Assembly: GCF_000526795.1 (NCBI RefSeq)
Contig: NZ_JAGT01000001.1
Span: forward strand, 643,001-707,000
Length of the DNA: 64,000 bases
Source of the DNA: Ruminococcus flavefaciens AE3010
GTDB taxonomy: Bacteria > Bacillota > Clostridia > Oscillospirales > Ruminococcaceae
Direction of reading: 5' to 3'
Program-made: the position numbers and the translations under genes
The notes under the pieces: model-generated
What the model saw: the letters and a program-made list of their open reading frames with translations, nothing else
What the model was told of the DNA's origin: nothing
Database searches by the model: none
In this document: in pieces, positions 25,209-33,017 of the stretch
How the letters are laid out: every line of letters starts with the position of its first letter
Position numbering within the stretch: position 1 is the stretch's first letter

Positions 25209-25883
25209 ATGCTTAGTACAAATGACTTGCCTGTCGTTTACCTCCTTGATACGGACCAACCGCTGACCAGCAGCCAGCTTGAAAGAATAAAAAAATTTAT
25301 TCCCCGTGACCGTATCCTTTCTTCCCAAAAATTTCTTTTTAAAAAGGACGGTGACGCCTGCCTTGCGTCTTTTTTCCTTCTCGTTTACGGACTGAGAATG
25401 CTGAATATTTATGAGCTTCCTAAGATAAAAAAAGGAGAAAATGGGAAACCGGTTTTCACAAACAGCAATATCTGCTTCAATATCTCACATTGTGATAAAG
25501 CTGTATGCTGCGGTCTGTCAATGCATAATATAGGCGTTGATGTACAGGATACCGTTACTGGATTCGATGACATAATCGGCTGTACCATGTCCGACAGAGA
25601 AATCGAACTTATCCGCAGTGCTGACTCACCCTCAGAGGCGTTCACAAGGCTGTGGACACTCAAAGAGAGCTTCGTAAAATTTGATGGCAGCGGTCTTACA
25701 GATGATATTCGGACTATAGAGTTTCTTAACACAGAAAATGAATTCGCATACCGCAACTGTTTCTTTAATGTTGAACATACTTCTGAATATCATATCTCAG
25801 TATGTTCAGCCGATAAAGGAACTCGCTTTGTCAGAAAAAGTCTTAATGAATACCTTGACGAGCTTGAAATAGATGAACATTAA
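25209..25883 (+). CDS. 4'-phosphopantetheinyl transferase, Sfp type
   Basis: A 224-residue enzyme that moves the phosphopantetheine arm of CoA onto the conserved Ser of carrier domains. Family marks are NISHCDKAV (His94), IGVDVQ (Mg-binding Asp111) and RLWTLKESFVKFDG, with Glu153 and Lys157 in the WTxKES-x-x-K motif. The size is that of the Sfp group, which serves secondary-metabolite synthetases, rather than the shorter AcpS. The ATG at 25209 follows AAAGGAG; the frame is open upstream through the tRNA genes, but that part is not coding. It converges on the end of the long minus-strand NRPS gene run, so it is the best candidate to activate the eight carrier domains in this window. Confidence 0.92.
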   Translation: MLSTNDLPVVYLLDTDQPLTSSQLERIKKFIPRDRILSSQKFLFKKDGDACLASFFLLVYGLRMLNIYELPKIKKGENGKPVFTNSNICFNISHCDKAVCCGLSMHNIGVDVQDTVTGFDDIIGCTMSDREIELIRSADSPSEAFTRLWTLKESFVKFDGSGLTDDIRTIEFLNTENEFAYRNCFFNVEHTSEYHISVCSADKGTRFVRKSLNEYLDELEIDEH

Positions 25884-25888
25884 AACGA

Positions 25889-25923
25889 AATAGTCGTAAG
25901 AGCCCCAAACTCTTACGACTATT
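25889..25923. terminator. Hairpin terminator between the transferase and the NRPS gene run
   Basis: A 14-bp perfect stem (25889-25902 with 25910-25923) with a 7-base loop; T-run follows on the plus strand (25922-25926) and a weaker TTTCGTTTT on the minus strand. It ends the transferase transcript and may also end the minus-strand operon whose last gene stops at 25972. Confidence 0.85.
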
Positions 25924-25971
25924 TTTATACATAAATTTTACAAAAATCCATAGATCCCAGCAGATACATTT

Positions 25972-27351
25972 TTATTTGAATATAAGCATTCCTATTATAT
26001 AAATGAACACGGAGCTTATCGCCACGAAGCAAGCCTGCAAAACAGCTGTCATTTTCGGCATCTCAAACATTTTATAGTATCCATGACTGTAAGACAGCAA
26101 GCAAACTGTGTCAAGCGGGAACAGATAACACTGACCAGCACACATAGCGCACAGCATAACGACTAATGCAGGGTTCATATTCGCCGAGACTGCTATATGA
26201 ATGGCTACAGGTGTAAACAGTGCCACCAGCGACGGTGCAACAGGTATAAAGAGCAGCAGTATAAATGTGATCGCTGCTATACCGAGATATATGAGCAAGT
26301 GAGAGTCTCCCATATCAGGAAGCATGCTTATCATTTTATCACTTACTCCGTTTGCCACTAAAGCTGACGCCAGTGACAATACAGTTCCTACAAGGAATAT
26401 AGCGTCCCAGCTTACTTTCTGGAAGAACTCCTTTGCAGAGAGCACGCCGAACTTAGGCAGGCAGAATACCGCACAGCCTATCAGCGAAACTACCATTATG
26501 TTTATGGAGCGTATCCATGAAGAAGCCAACCACAGCGCAAATATCACGCTGAATATAATAAGTACACGCTTTTCCTCAGGCAGAAACTTTGCAGGGATAT
26601 TCATATCGCCTATGAAAGTGTTTATCTTGTTCTTCTCGATCTGTGCAGGCGGGAATACCTTTATAAGTATCAGCCACGCAAGAGGGAGAACTACCAGAAC
26701 TATCGGTATACCGAAACACATCCACTGGACAAAAGTAATGCCATGATCGGTATTTTCCTCCAATATACTAAGTGCAAGAAGATTTATGGAGCTTCCTGCG
26801 GGAGTCATTATACCGCCTATCATACTTGCAACAGGTATTCCTATCATAAAGGTCTTGCCTGTTTTCTTTCTGTCCTCTTCGGGAAGGAGCTTCAGAAGCT
26901 CTGAAATGATCGCAATAAATATGGCGCATGCAGGCACATTGGACATTACAGATGATATAAGCGCTGTTGCTATCATGAATACCAGTACCAGCATCTTTGA
27001 ATCCTTGCCGAATTTTACAAGAAGGTATTTCAGTACACGCTTCGATATCGGCACCTTGATAAGCGCTGAAGCTATTCCGAAAGACGCAAGTATAAAGAAT
27101 ACGACCTGATTTGAAAATCCTGTCAATGCTGTGTTGAAATCCGGGGTTATCCCCAGAACAGGCATAAATCCAAGCGTAAAGATGCAGGCAAGCGTTATCG
27201 GCATTACTTCGCATATAAGCATTACAAGAAAGATCATCATTACTGCAACCGATATAAGCGGTACCATGGAAGCGCCGCCAAATATCCTGAGAGCTAAGAC
27301 TCCGATAAACATCAATACCGTTAATACGCTTCCTGCTTTTTTTAAATTCAT
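25972..27351 (-). CDS. SLC13/DASS-type anion transporter
   Basis: A 459-residue membrane protein with about twelve hydrophobic segments in two inverted halves. The motif SVMSNVPACAIFIAI and the signature SMIGGIMTPAGSSINLLAL (about residues 175-195) match the sodium/dicarboxylate symporter and ArsB/NhaD superfamily (SLC13, CitT/DASS), whose members move di- and tricarboxylates or sulfate. The substrate is not visible from the sequence. It begins about 40 bases after the oxidoreductase beta gene on the same strand and is the last gene of the run, so import or export of an organic acid handled by the ligase/oxidoreductase genes is a reasonable guess. AGGAG lies upstream of the ATG at 27351. Confidence 0.82.
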   Translation of the reverse strand: MNLKKAGSVLTVLMFIGVLALRIFGGASMVPLISVAVMMIFLVMLICEVMPITLACIFTLGFMPVLGITPDFNTALTGFSNQVVFFILASFGIASALIKVPISKRVLKYLLVKFGKDSKMLVLVFMIATALISSVMSNVPACAIFIAIISELLKLLPEEDRKKTGKTFMIGIPVASMIGGIMTPAGSSINLLALSILEENTDHGITFVQWMCFGIPIVLVVLPLAWLILIKVFPPAQIEKNKINTFIGDMNIPAKFLPEEKRVLIIFSVIFALWLASSWIRSINIMVVSLIGCAVFCLPKFGVLSAKEFFQKVSWDAIFLVGTVLSLASALVANGVSDKMISMLPDMGDSHLLIYLGIAAITFILLLFIPVAPSLVALFTPVAIHIAVSANMNPALVVMLCAMCAGQCYLFPLDTVCLLSYSHGYYKMFEMPKMTAVLQACFVAISSVFIYIIGMLIFK

Positions 27352-27392
27352 ATCAATATTTCTCCTATTCCATCTTTATTAAATTAAACACT

Positions 27393-28172
27393 TCATTTTT
27401 TTCTGAATCTCTTCTGATCACTGTGATACTTTGAAATATCTGTTCCCTTAGGAGAATATGTTACCTTTTTCTCGCCGTTTATGATCTCACATAATTCAAA
27501 TGCTCCGCAGTCCATTGCTTCCCTTGCTATAAGCACAGTCTGAGACGGATCATATCCCCAGCCCGTAGGACAAGGTGCATGAATGTGGATATATGATGTT
27601 CCCTCATTCTCCATGGCTTTTGCTACCTTTTTTTCCAGGTCGGGTATATTTCCAACTGATGCAGAAGCAATATACTTTACGTGATGCGCCTGTGCAATGG
27701 CTATCATATTTTTCTTCTCCGTGGTCTTACCTGCGGGAGTAGTTGTAGTTGAAGCGTCCTTCGGAGTCGAACTGCTCCTCTGTCCGCCAGTATTCATGTA
27801 TGCTTCGTTGTCATAGCAGACATATATTATTTTCTCGTCGCGCTCAAAAACGCCAGAAAGTGCCTGTAAACCAATGTCTACAGTTGCACCGTCACCTGCA
27901 AACGCAAGGACATTGATATCCTTTTTGCCCTGTCTGTCAAGACCAGCCCTGACTCCTGCCGCATATGCTGCCGTATTTTCAAGATTTCCCTGAAAGCCGG
28001 GGATCGTCATTGCTGTTTCAGCGCCGAATCCCGAATAAGTAGCCGCACATCCCGGCGGAATGATTATTATGGTCTTTTCACCGACAACTTTTACTACATG
28101 ACGTATAGCAAGCTCAAGTCCGCAGCCTACGCAGCTGCTTACGCCCTTGGCGATACAATTCTTTACACTCAT
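27393..28172 (-). CDS. 2-oxoacid:ferredoxin oxidoreductase, beta subunit
   Basis: A 259-residue subunit that carries thiamine diphosphate and a [4Fe-4S] cluster. SSCVGCGLELA (Cys14 and Cys17) and PPGCAAT hold cluster ligands, and AFAGDGATVDIGLQAL with CYDNEAYMNTGGQRS forms the GDG...N thiamine-diphosphate/Mg site. TGGQRSS-TP is shared with pyruvate and branched-chain 2-oxoacid oxidoreductases of the four-subunit type. The complex interconverts a 2-oxoacid plus CoA and an acyl-CoA plus CO2, using ferredoxin. It overlaps the alpha subunit gene by four bases. Confidence 0.92.
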   Translation of the reverse strand: MSVKNCIAKGVSSCVGCGLELAIRHVVKVVGEKTIIIIPPGCAATYSGFGAETAMTIPGFQGNLENTAAYAAGVRAGLDRQGKKDINVLAFAGDGATVDIGLQALSGVFERDEKIIYVCYDNEAYMNTGGQRSSSTPKDASTTTTPAGKTTEKKNMIAIAQAHHVKYIASASVGNIPDLEKKVAKAMENEGTSYIHIHAPCPTGWGYDPSQTVLIAREAMDCGAFELCEIINGEKKVTYSPKGTDISKYHSDQKRFRKK

Positions 28173-29380
28173 GCTCTTCCCTCCTGACGCTCGCCTTTTT
28201 CTCTTATTTCAAGTGCATCATCATGAACATCTATCCATACCTGCTGATTTTCAGCTTCATTGTTCAGAAGAGCCATGAACATTTTTCTTATGGTATCCTC
28301 AGATACATCTCTACCTCCGAGGCCTGTTACAAAATTCACAAAATTAACTGAACCGTCGGAATTCACTGCCTGAGACACATCAAGTCCCAGAGGTCCGAAA
28401 TTTCCGCCAAGTCCCGAGCTTCTGTCAACAACGCCTATCTTCTTTATGCCATTCAGTGCCGAACGCACCTCCTCAGCAGGGAAAGGACGATAAGAAATGA
28501 TCTTGAGCAGGCCTACTTTATAGCCTTCCTTGCGCATAACCTGTATCATATGCTTTATTGTTCCGCACGCTGAGCCAAGACACACAAGAACCGCTTCCGC
28601 ATCTTCGCAGCAGTATGCTTCGGTGAGAGAATATTCTCTTCCGAACTTTTCCTTGAATTCGCTGAAAACATCTGCCATAACTTCTCTGGCATTATCAAAT
28701 GATATCTTCTGCTGATAACGCATTTCCGTGTACTCGTCAGGCGATGTAAGGTTATTGATGAACATGGGCTTGCTGTTGTCAAGTACAAGATTTGTGGGAA
28801 CATATCTGCCCACGAAGCCGCTTACAGCTTCATTATCCTCGGTGATGACTGTCTGCAATGTATGTGAAACATAGAATCCGTCCATACATACCATCATAGG
28901 CAGACATACATCACGATGCTCCGCAACTCTGTATGAACAGAGTATCAGATCATATATCTCCTGTGCATTTTCTGCATATATCTGCATCCAGCCTGTATCT
29001 CTCTCGCACATGGTGTCCTGATGATCACACCAGAGGCTCCATGGAGATACAAGCGCTCTGTTTACCACAGGCATTACTATGGGGACATGACAGCCTGCGG
29101 CTACGCCAAGGACCTCATGCATCAGTGCGAGACCGACAGACGATGTTGCTGTTGTGCTTCTGACACCTGTCAGCTGAGAACCTATTACGTAGGATATTGC
29201 TGAATGCTCCGATTCAACGCAAGTGCATGTACTGTCCATCTCTCCCTTTGCAATGAGCAGCGAAAGCTTCTCGGCAAGGGGGCTCTGAGGAGTTATTGGA
29301 TACATTGCGACAACTTCTACATTGGAAGCACGGATAGCCTCTGCAGCCGCGCCGTTTCCGTCGAGTATCTGCTTTTTCAT
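28169..29380 (-). CDS. 2-oxoacid:ferredoxin oxidoreductase, alpha subunit
   Basis: A 403-residue subunit with the YPITPQSP motif near residue 29 (pyrimidine side of the thiamine site), VESEHSAISYVIGSQLTG, and a C-terminal VDRSSGLGGNFGPLGLDV stretch typical of PorA/VorB proteins. It works with the gamma, delta and beta subunits encoded around it. Whether the enzyme favours pyruvate, branched-chain or aryl 2-oxoacids cannot be told from these motifs. The start at 29380 (MKKQILDGNGAAAEAIR) has AAGGAGG ten bases upstream and lies directly after the delta gene stop. An in-frame start seven codons earlier has no ribosome site. Confidence 0.92.
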   Translation of the reverse strand: MKKQILDGNGAAAEAIRASNVEVVAMYPITPQSPLAEKLSLLIAKGEMDSTCTCVESEHSAISYVIGSQLTGVRSTTATSSVGLALMHEVLGVAAGCHVPIVMPVVNRALVSPWSLWCDHQDTMCERDTGWMQIYAENAQEIYDLILCSYRVAEHRDVCLPMMVCMDGFYVSHTLQTVITEDNEAVSGFVGRYVPTNLVLDNSKPMFINNLTSPDEYTEMRYQQKISFDNAREVMADVFSEFKEKFGREYSLTEAYCCEDAEAVLVCLGSACGTIKHMIQVMRKEGYKVGLLKIISYRPFPAEEVRSALNGIKKIGVVDRSSGLGGNFGPLGLDVSQAVNSDGSVNFVNFVTGLGGRDVSEDTIRKMFMALLNNEAENQQVWIDVHDDALEIREKGERQEGRA

Positions 29381-29381
29381 A

Positions 29382-29654
29382 TCACTCTGCCTCCTTTTCA
29401 AACATCATTTCTATTGCGCTTAGCTTGCAGACTGTACTGCACACACCGCAGCCCTTGCAGTAGGTATAATCTATTTCTACTGTTTTGCCGTCCTTTACAT
29501 CAATACACATGCACGGACAGTAGGATATGCAGGTCTTGCATGAAACGCATTTATCATTTATTACAGGACGCTTTATCCTCCATGCACCTGTCGCCAGTGC
29601 CTTGCACTCCAGCGCCACAGGTCCGTATACGGCATTATCTTTTCTGTGTACCAT
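29382..29654 (-). CDS. 2-oxoacid:ferredoxin oxidoreductase, delta (ferredoxin) subunit
   Basis: A 90-residue ferredoxin-like subunit with two CxxCxxCxxxC(P) motifs: CVSCKTCISYCP (about residues 36-47) and CKGCGVCSTVCK (about 65-76), binding two [4Fe-4S] clusters that pass electrons to external ferredoxin. The N-terminal stretch with TGAWRIKRPVIN is typical of PorD/VorD. It overlaps the gamma gene by 20 bases and ends next to the alpha start, so the four subunits are translated as a block. Confidence 0.93.
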   Translation of the reverse strand: MVHRKDNAVYGPVALECKALATGAWRIKRPVINDKCVSCKTCISYCPCMCIDVKDGKTVEIDYTYCKGCGVCSTVCKLSAIEMMFEKEAE

Positions 29655-30174
29655 CGTAACCCTCCTTGATGATCCTGAGATAGCTTTCAGCTGATTTTCC
29701 GAAATAGTCCCTTACAGCATTTTCAACTGCTTCAAGCCCTATAAGTCCGACTTTAGCCAGTGCTCCCAGCATTCCAACGTTTGGCAGGTTTCTGCCTACC
29801 TGCTCCAGTGAATACTTTGTTGCATCGGTATACCAGCACTGTGAAAAAGCTGCCGCATAATCCTGCTTTACTGTATCTGTATTTAAAATTAGTACAGCAT
29901 TCTTGTGTTTTTCAACATCGAGCTTGACCTCTTCCGCACTTACATTTGGATCAAGAACAATAACACAGTCAGGATCGGTTATAAACGAATTTGTCAGTAT
30001 GCGTTCTTTATCTGCAATAACATCTGTGAGAACTGCTCCGCCTTTGCGCTCATGTCCGTATGCGGGCATAGTCTTGGCAAAATCATTCTCATATATACTG
30101 TAAGCTATACAAAGAACCTTTCCCATTGTTACGACACCTTGTCCTCCAAGGCCGTATATTTTTATTTTTATCAT
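29635..30174 (-). CDS. 2-oxoacid:ferredoxin oxidoreductase, gamma subunit
   Basis: A 179-residue subunit with the family start KIYGLGGQGVVTMGKVL and the middle motif MPAYGHERKGG. The C-terminus has LPNVGMLGALAKVGLIGLEA, usual for PorG/VorC. The ATG at 30174 is preferred because GAAGGTG lies eight bases upstream. It is first of the four subunit genes (gamma, delta, alpha, beta) and follows the aminotransferase gene after 27 bases. Confidence 0.92.
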   Translation of the reverse strand: MIKIKIYGLGGQGVVTMGKVLCIAYSIYENDFAKTMPAYGHERKGGAVLTDVIADKERILTNSFITDPDCVIVLDPNVSAEEVKLDVEKHKNAVLILNTDTVKQDYAAAFSQCWYTDATKYSLEQVGRNLPNVGMLGALAKVGLIGLEAVENAVRDYFGKSAESYLRIIKEGYDGTQKR

Positions 30175-30201
30175 TTCTGCACCTTCTTTACGGTTCAACC
30201 G

Positions 30202-31434
30202 TTATCTGTTGGATACGTCGGTTATCCAGTTCTTCATTCTTGCCATACCAGTCTTTATCTCATCAATTGTCATATGGCTGAACGAAAGTCTTATCATGTT
30301 CTTTCCGTTTTCGGGATCGATACAGAACATGCTCATGGGACAAACGATAACTCCGTATTTCTCTATTGCTTCAACAACAAGGTCATTTGTAGGATCAAAG
30401 GGTATCTTCACTGTAGTGAAGTATCCGCCCGCAGGCTTGTGCCAGTTGTCACAGAAATCGAACTCTTTCTCGATTATATCAGCAAGTACGTCCCTGTTCT
30501 GTTTGCAGTACCCTACCTTATCGGCACAATACTTTTTAAGAGTGAAGTTGTTGTCGTAGAGTATCGCGCCGAACATAGCCTGCAGAACTGCTGATGTATT
30601 TACTGTAATAAAGCTCTTTACCTTTTTGCACTCTTCTGAAAGCTTTACAGTTCTGCCGTCAGTCTTTATCTCCTGATCAACAAGAAGATATCCGATCCTG
30701 AGAGACGGGAACACTGTTTTTGATGTGCTTCCGATATATATAACGCGCTTTTTTGTATCAAGTGCCTTCATTGACGGTATCTTTTCCGATTCATAGCAGT
30801 AGTAACCGTAGGGGCTGTCTTCGATTATATAGAAATCGTACTTGTCAGCAAGCTCGATGAGCTCCTTTCTCTCATTCAGAGGAAGGCTGATACCTGTCGG
30901 GTTCTGAAAATCAGGGACCTCATACATTGCCGCAATATTTCTGCCCTCTTTTATAATTGTATCTATTACACGCTGAAGATCATCAAAATCAATGCCTGTA
31001 TCATTGCGCTTTACTACTCTGATATCAATTCCGGCTATCTTTGCATATCCTATAAAACCAACATAGGACGGATCGGTCACAAGAAGAACATCATTCTTAT
31101 CAAATAATGTATCGATAAGTATTGCCATGCCCTCCTGCGCACCGTCAGTGATTATGATGTCGTCAGGAGAAATATCTATATTTTCATCATTTTTAACGAG
31201 TTTTGCAACAAAGTCATTGATGATCCCCTTGGTCATATTGTACTGACCAAGGAAATTCGGATCTATCCCCCTTATCTCAGCGTATCTCTTTACGCCGTCA
31301 ACAGTATTTTCAAGGTGAAAGAACTCCTCAACGGGTCTTCCGGAGCCGAATGATATGGCTTCGGGATACTTTATGCACGCTTCATTCAGAAAATTCATTG
31401 AATCCAGATACGGATCGTTTAAATAATGATTCAT
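30202..31434 (-). CDS. PLP-dependent aminotransferase (class I/II, MocR-like without DNA-binding part)
   Basis: A 410-residue fold-type I aminotransferase. The cofactor Lys lies in YIGSTSKTVFPSLRIGYLL; upstream are TDGAQEGM (phosphate binding), PDFQNPTGISLP (substrate/PLP Asn) and EDSPYGYY (Asp for the pyridine N). RLSFSHM near the C-terminus holds the carboxylate-binding Arg. The closest groups are the aromatic/2-aminoadipate transaminases of the LysN/MocR type. The ATG at 31434 follows AAGGAG by seven bases, 16 bases after the ligase gene, so it is co-translated with it. It would swap amino and oxo groups between an amino acid and the 2-oxoacid handled by the oxidoreductase encoded next. 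Confidence 0.88.
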   Translation of the reverse strand: MNHYLNDPYLDSMNFLNEACIKYPEAISFGSGRPVEEFFHLENTVDGVKRYAEIRGIDPNFLGQYNMTKGIINDFVAKLVKNDENIDISPDDIIITDGAQEGMAILIDTLFDKNDVLLVTDPSYVGFIGYAKIAGIDIRVVKRNDTGIDFDDLQRVIDTIIKEGRNIAAMYEVPDFQNPTGISLPLNERKELIELADKYDFYIIEDSPYGYYCYESEKIPSMKALDTKKRVIYIGSTSKTVFPSLRIGYLLVDQEIKTDGRTVKLSEECKKVKSFITVNTSAVLQAMFGAILYDNNFTLKKYCADKVGYCKQNRDVLADIIEKEFDFCDNWHKPAGGYFTTVKIPFDPTNDLVVEAIEKYGVIVCPMSMFCIDPENGKNMIRLSFSHMTIDEIKTGMARMKNWITDVSNR

Positions 31435-31450
31435 CCTTATTCTCCTTATA

Positions 31451-32791
31451 TCACAGTGATTTTGCTTTGCCAACAAGTCCGTCATTAACAATAATGACCT
31501 TCTTTGACTTAGCTTCGCTTCTTTCAAGTGTTCCGTAGGGAAGCATCTCTATCTTGAAGTTGAGGAATGTACAGTTGAAAATGTTCTTTTTGAGTCTTGC
31601 GGCTATAACTTCATAATCCTTCTTGTCAACTCCCGGAAGAGCTTCTACCTGTATCATAAGCATATTTCCCGAAGGATTTACAAGTATTCTGTGCTCACGG
31701 TCAACACAGGGCTCCTTGACAATAACATTTTCGATAACAACAGGATTAACAAATGTTCCTCTTGCCTTGATAATGTGATCACCGCGTCCTTGTATTCCGC
31801 CCTTGAACATTCTGTAGATGGAACCGCAGCTGCATTTTTCTTCTGCCCAGCATGCAATATCGTTAGTGTTGAAGCGGATACATGGTCTTGCTTTTCTATC
31901 AAAGGTAGTTATTACTACTCTTCCGTACTCGTTGGGCTCTGTAATGAGCTCTTCCGAATCCATTTTTATTAGTTCGGGGTAAAACATGGACTCGTTTATG
32001 TGCATGCTTCCGCATTTTGCGCTGCACTCGAATCCCCATGGACCGACCTCGGTCGCACCAATATGGTCGTATACATCGCAGCCCCAAGTTTCTTCAAGCT
32101 TCTGCTTTACTGACGGGATAAGAGCTCCGGGCTCGCCTGCGCAGATTATCTTTCTGACCTTTAAGGATTTCAGATCGATATCGTTCTTCTCAGCTGCCTC
32201 TATAAGTCTGAAAGCATATGTAGGAGTCAGGGCAAGAGCTGTGACCCCAAGGTCTCTTATTTTTAGAAGCTTCTGCTCGGAAGTAAGTCCGCCGCCTGCA
32301 ACTACCTCAGCGCCGATCCTCTCGCAGCCGTAATGTGCTCCCCAGAAACCGATGAAAAGGTTATAGTTGAAAGCTACCATTACTCTGTCGTGTGGTCTTA
32401 TTCCTATTTCCCACATAAGCTCAGCCCAGCCCTCGCCGTTGAAGGTCCAGTCTGTAACAGTATCGGGCTGACATACAGGAGTGGACGTGGTTCCGCTGGT
32501 CTGGTGATAGAAGAATACATCATCCTCATCAACTGCAAGCATTGAACCATATACGGTGTCATCAAGAGTACTGCTTATAAAGGTCTTGTCAATGATAGGC
32601 ACCCTGCTGATGTCTTCTATAGTTTTCAGCTGTGACGGATCAAATCCTTTCTCCATGTACAGCTTCCTGTAAGCCGGTGAGTTTTCATAAGCGTGTTCAC
32701 ATATTTTTCTGAATCTTCTCAGCTGTAATTCTCTGAGCTGTTCCACAGTATAACAATTGTTTATTATACTCCAATGCATTTTATTATTCAT
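31451..32791 (-). CDS. Phenylacetate-CoA ligase-like acyl/aryl-CoA ligase
   Basis: A 446-residue adenylate-forming enzyme of the PaaK family. It has the phosphate-binding loop FYHQTSGTTSTP (about residues 89-100), YDHIGATEVGPWGFEC (the A5-like YGxTE equivalent), RFNTNDIACW and a C-terminal catalytic Lys region near TLERSEAKSKK. The family activates phenylacetate, 2-aminobenzoate or similar acids to CoA thioesters via an acyl-AMP. It is the first gene of a six-gene block with the aminotransferase and the four oxidoreductase subunits. The ribosome site at 32791 is weak, and a start at 32779 is also possible. Substrate range is inferred from the family, not from pocket residues. Confidence 0.85.
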   Translation of the reverse strand: MNNKMHWSIINNCYTVEQLRELQLRRFRKICEHAYENSPAYRKLYMEKGFDPSQLKTIEDISRVPIIDKTFISSTLDDTVYGSMLAVDEDDVFFYHQTSGTTSTPVCQPDTVTDWTFNGEGWAELMWEIGIRPHDRVMVAFNYNLFIGFWGAHYGCERIGAEVVAGGGLTSEQKLLKIRDLGVTALALTPTYAFRLIEAAEKNDIDLKSLKVRKIICAGEPGALIPSVKQKLEETWGCDVYDHIGATEVGPWGFECSAKCGSMHINESMFYPELIKMDSEELITEPNEYGRVVITTFDRKARPCIRFNTNDIACWAEEKCSCGSIYRMFKGGIQGRGDHIIKARGTFVNPVVIENVIVKEPCVDREHRILVNPSGNMLMIQVEALPGVDKKDYEVIAARLKKNIFNCTFLNFKIEMLPYGTLERSEAKSKKVIIVNDGLVGKAKSL

Positions 32792-32803
32792 TGTATCATG
32801 CCT

Positions 32804-32820
32804 GTTATATCTAATATAAC
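32804..32820. promoter_or_regulatory. AT-rich palindrome upstream of the ligase gene
   Basis: GTTATAT (32804-32810) and ATATAAC (32814-32820) form a 7-bp dyad 13 bases upstream of the ligase ATG. It could be an operator, but it is short and AT-rich, and no clear promoter surrounds it. Confidence 0.25.
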
Positions 32821-32849
32821 TTTCCTTTCTTATTTAATATAGTTTGTTT

Positions 32850-33017
32850 TCAATCGACCATTGTGCTATGCTTCAGTACTTCAACATCAGCCTTTATCAT
32901 TTCAAGATTCCTGCTTATTGAAGGTACTTCGCCATACAGCTCAGATAATTCAGATATTATTTCCTCCATCTTATGCTCCAACTGGCTCACCCTTTCAAGA
33001 TCATAATTCATAATCAT
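32850..33017 (-). CDS. Small coiled-coil protein
   Basis: A 55-residue protein (MIMNYDLERVSQLEHKMEEI...) made almost entirely of heptad-like helix with Leu, Ile, Val and Met spaced for a short coiled coil and many Glu/Lys. AAGGG lies five bases before the ATG at 33017; an ATG at 33011 is also possible. Its start overlaps the end of the amidohydrolase gene by 17 bases. I do not recognise the family. It may be an adaptor for one of the neighbouring proteins, or an annotation artefact; the overlap and ribosome site favour a real gene. Confidence 0.5.
   Translation of the reverse strand: MIMNYDLERVSQLEHKMEEIISELSELYGEVPSISRNLEMIKADVEVLKHSTMVD

Noticed and set aside
25051..25210. Integration (att) duplication of the tRNA-Leu 3' end marking an island
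   Set aside because: I saw no second copy of the tRNA-Leu 3' end and no integrase gene in the window; the other island border could lie outside.
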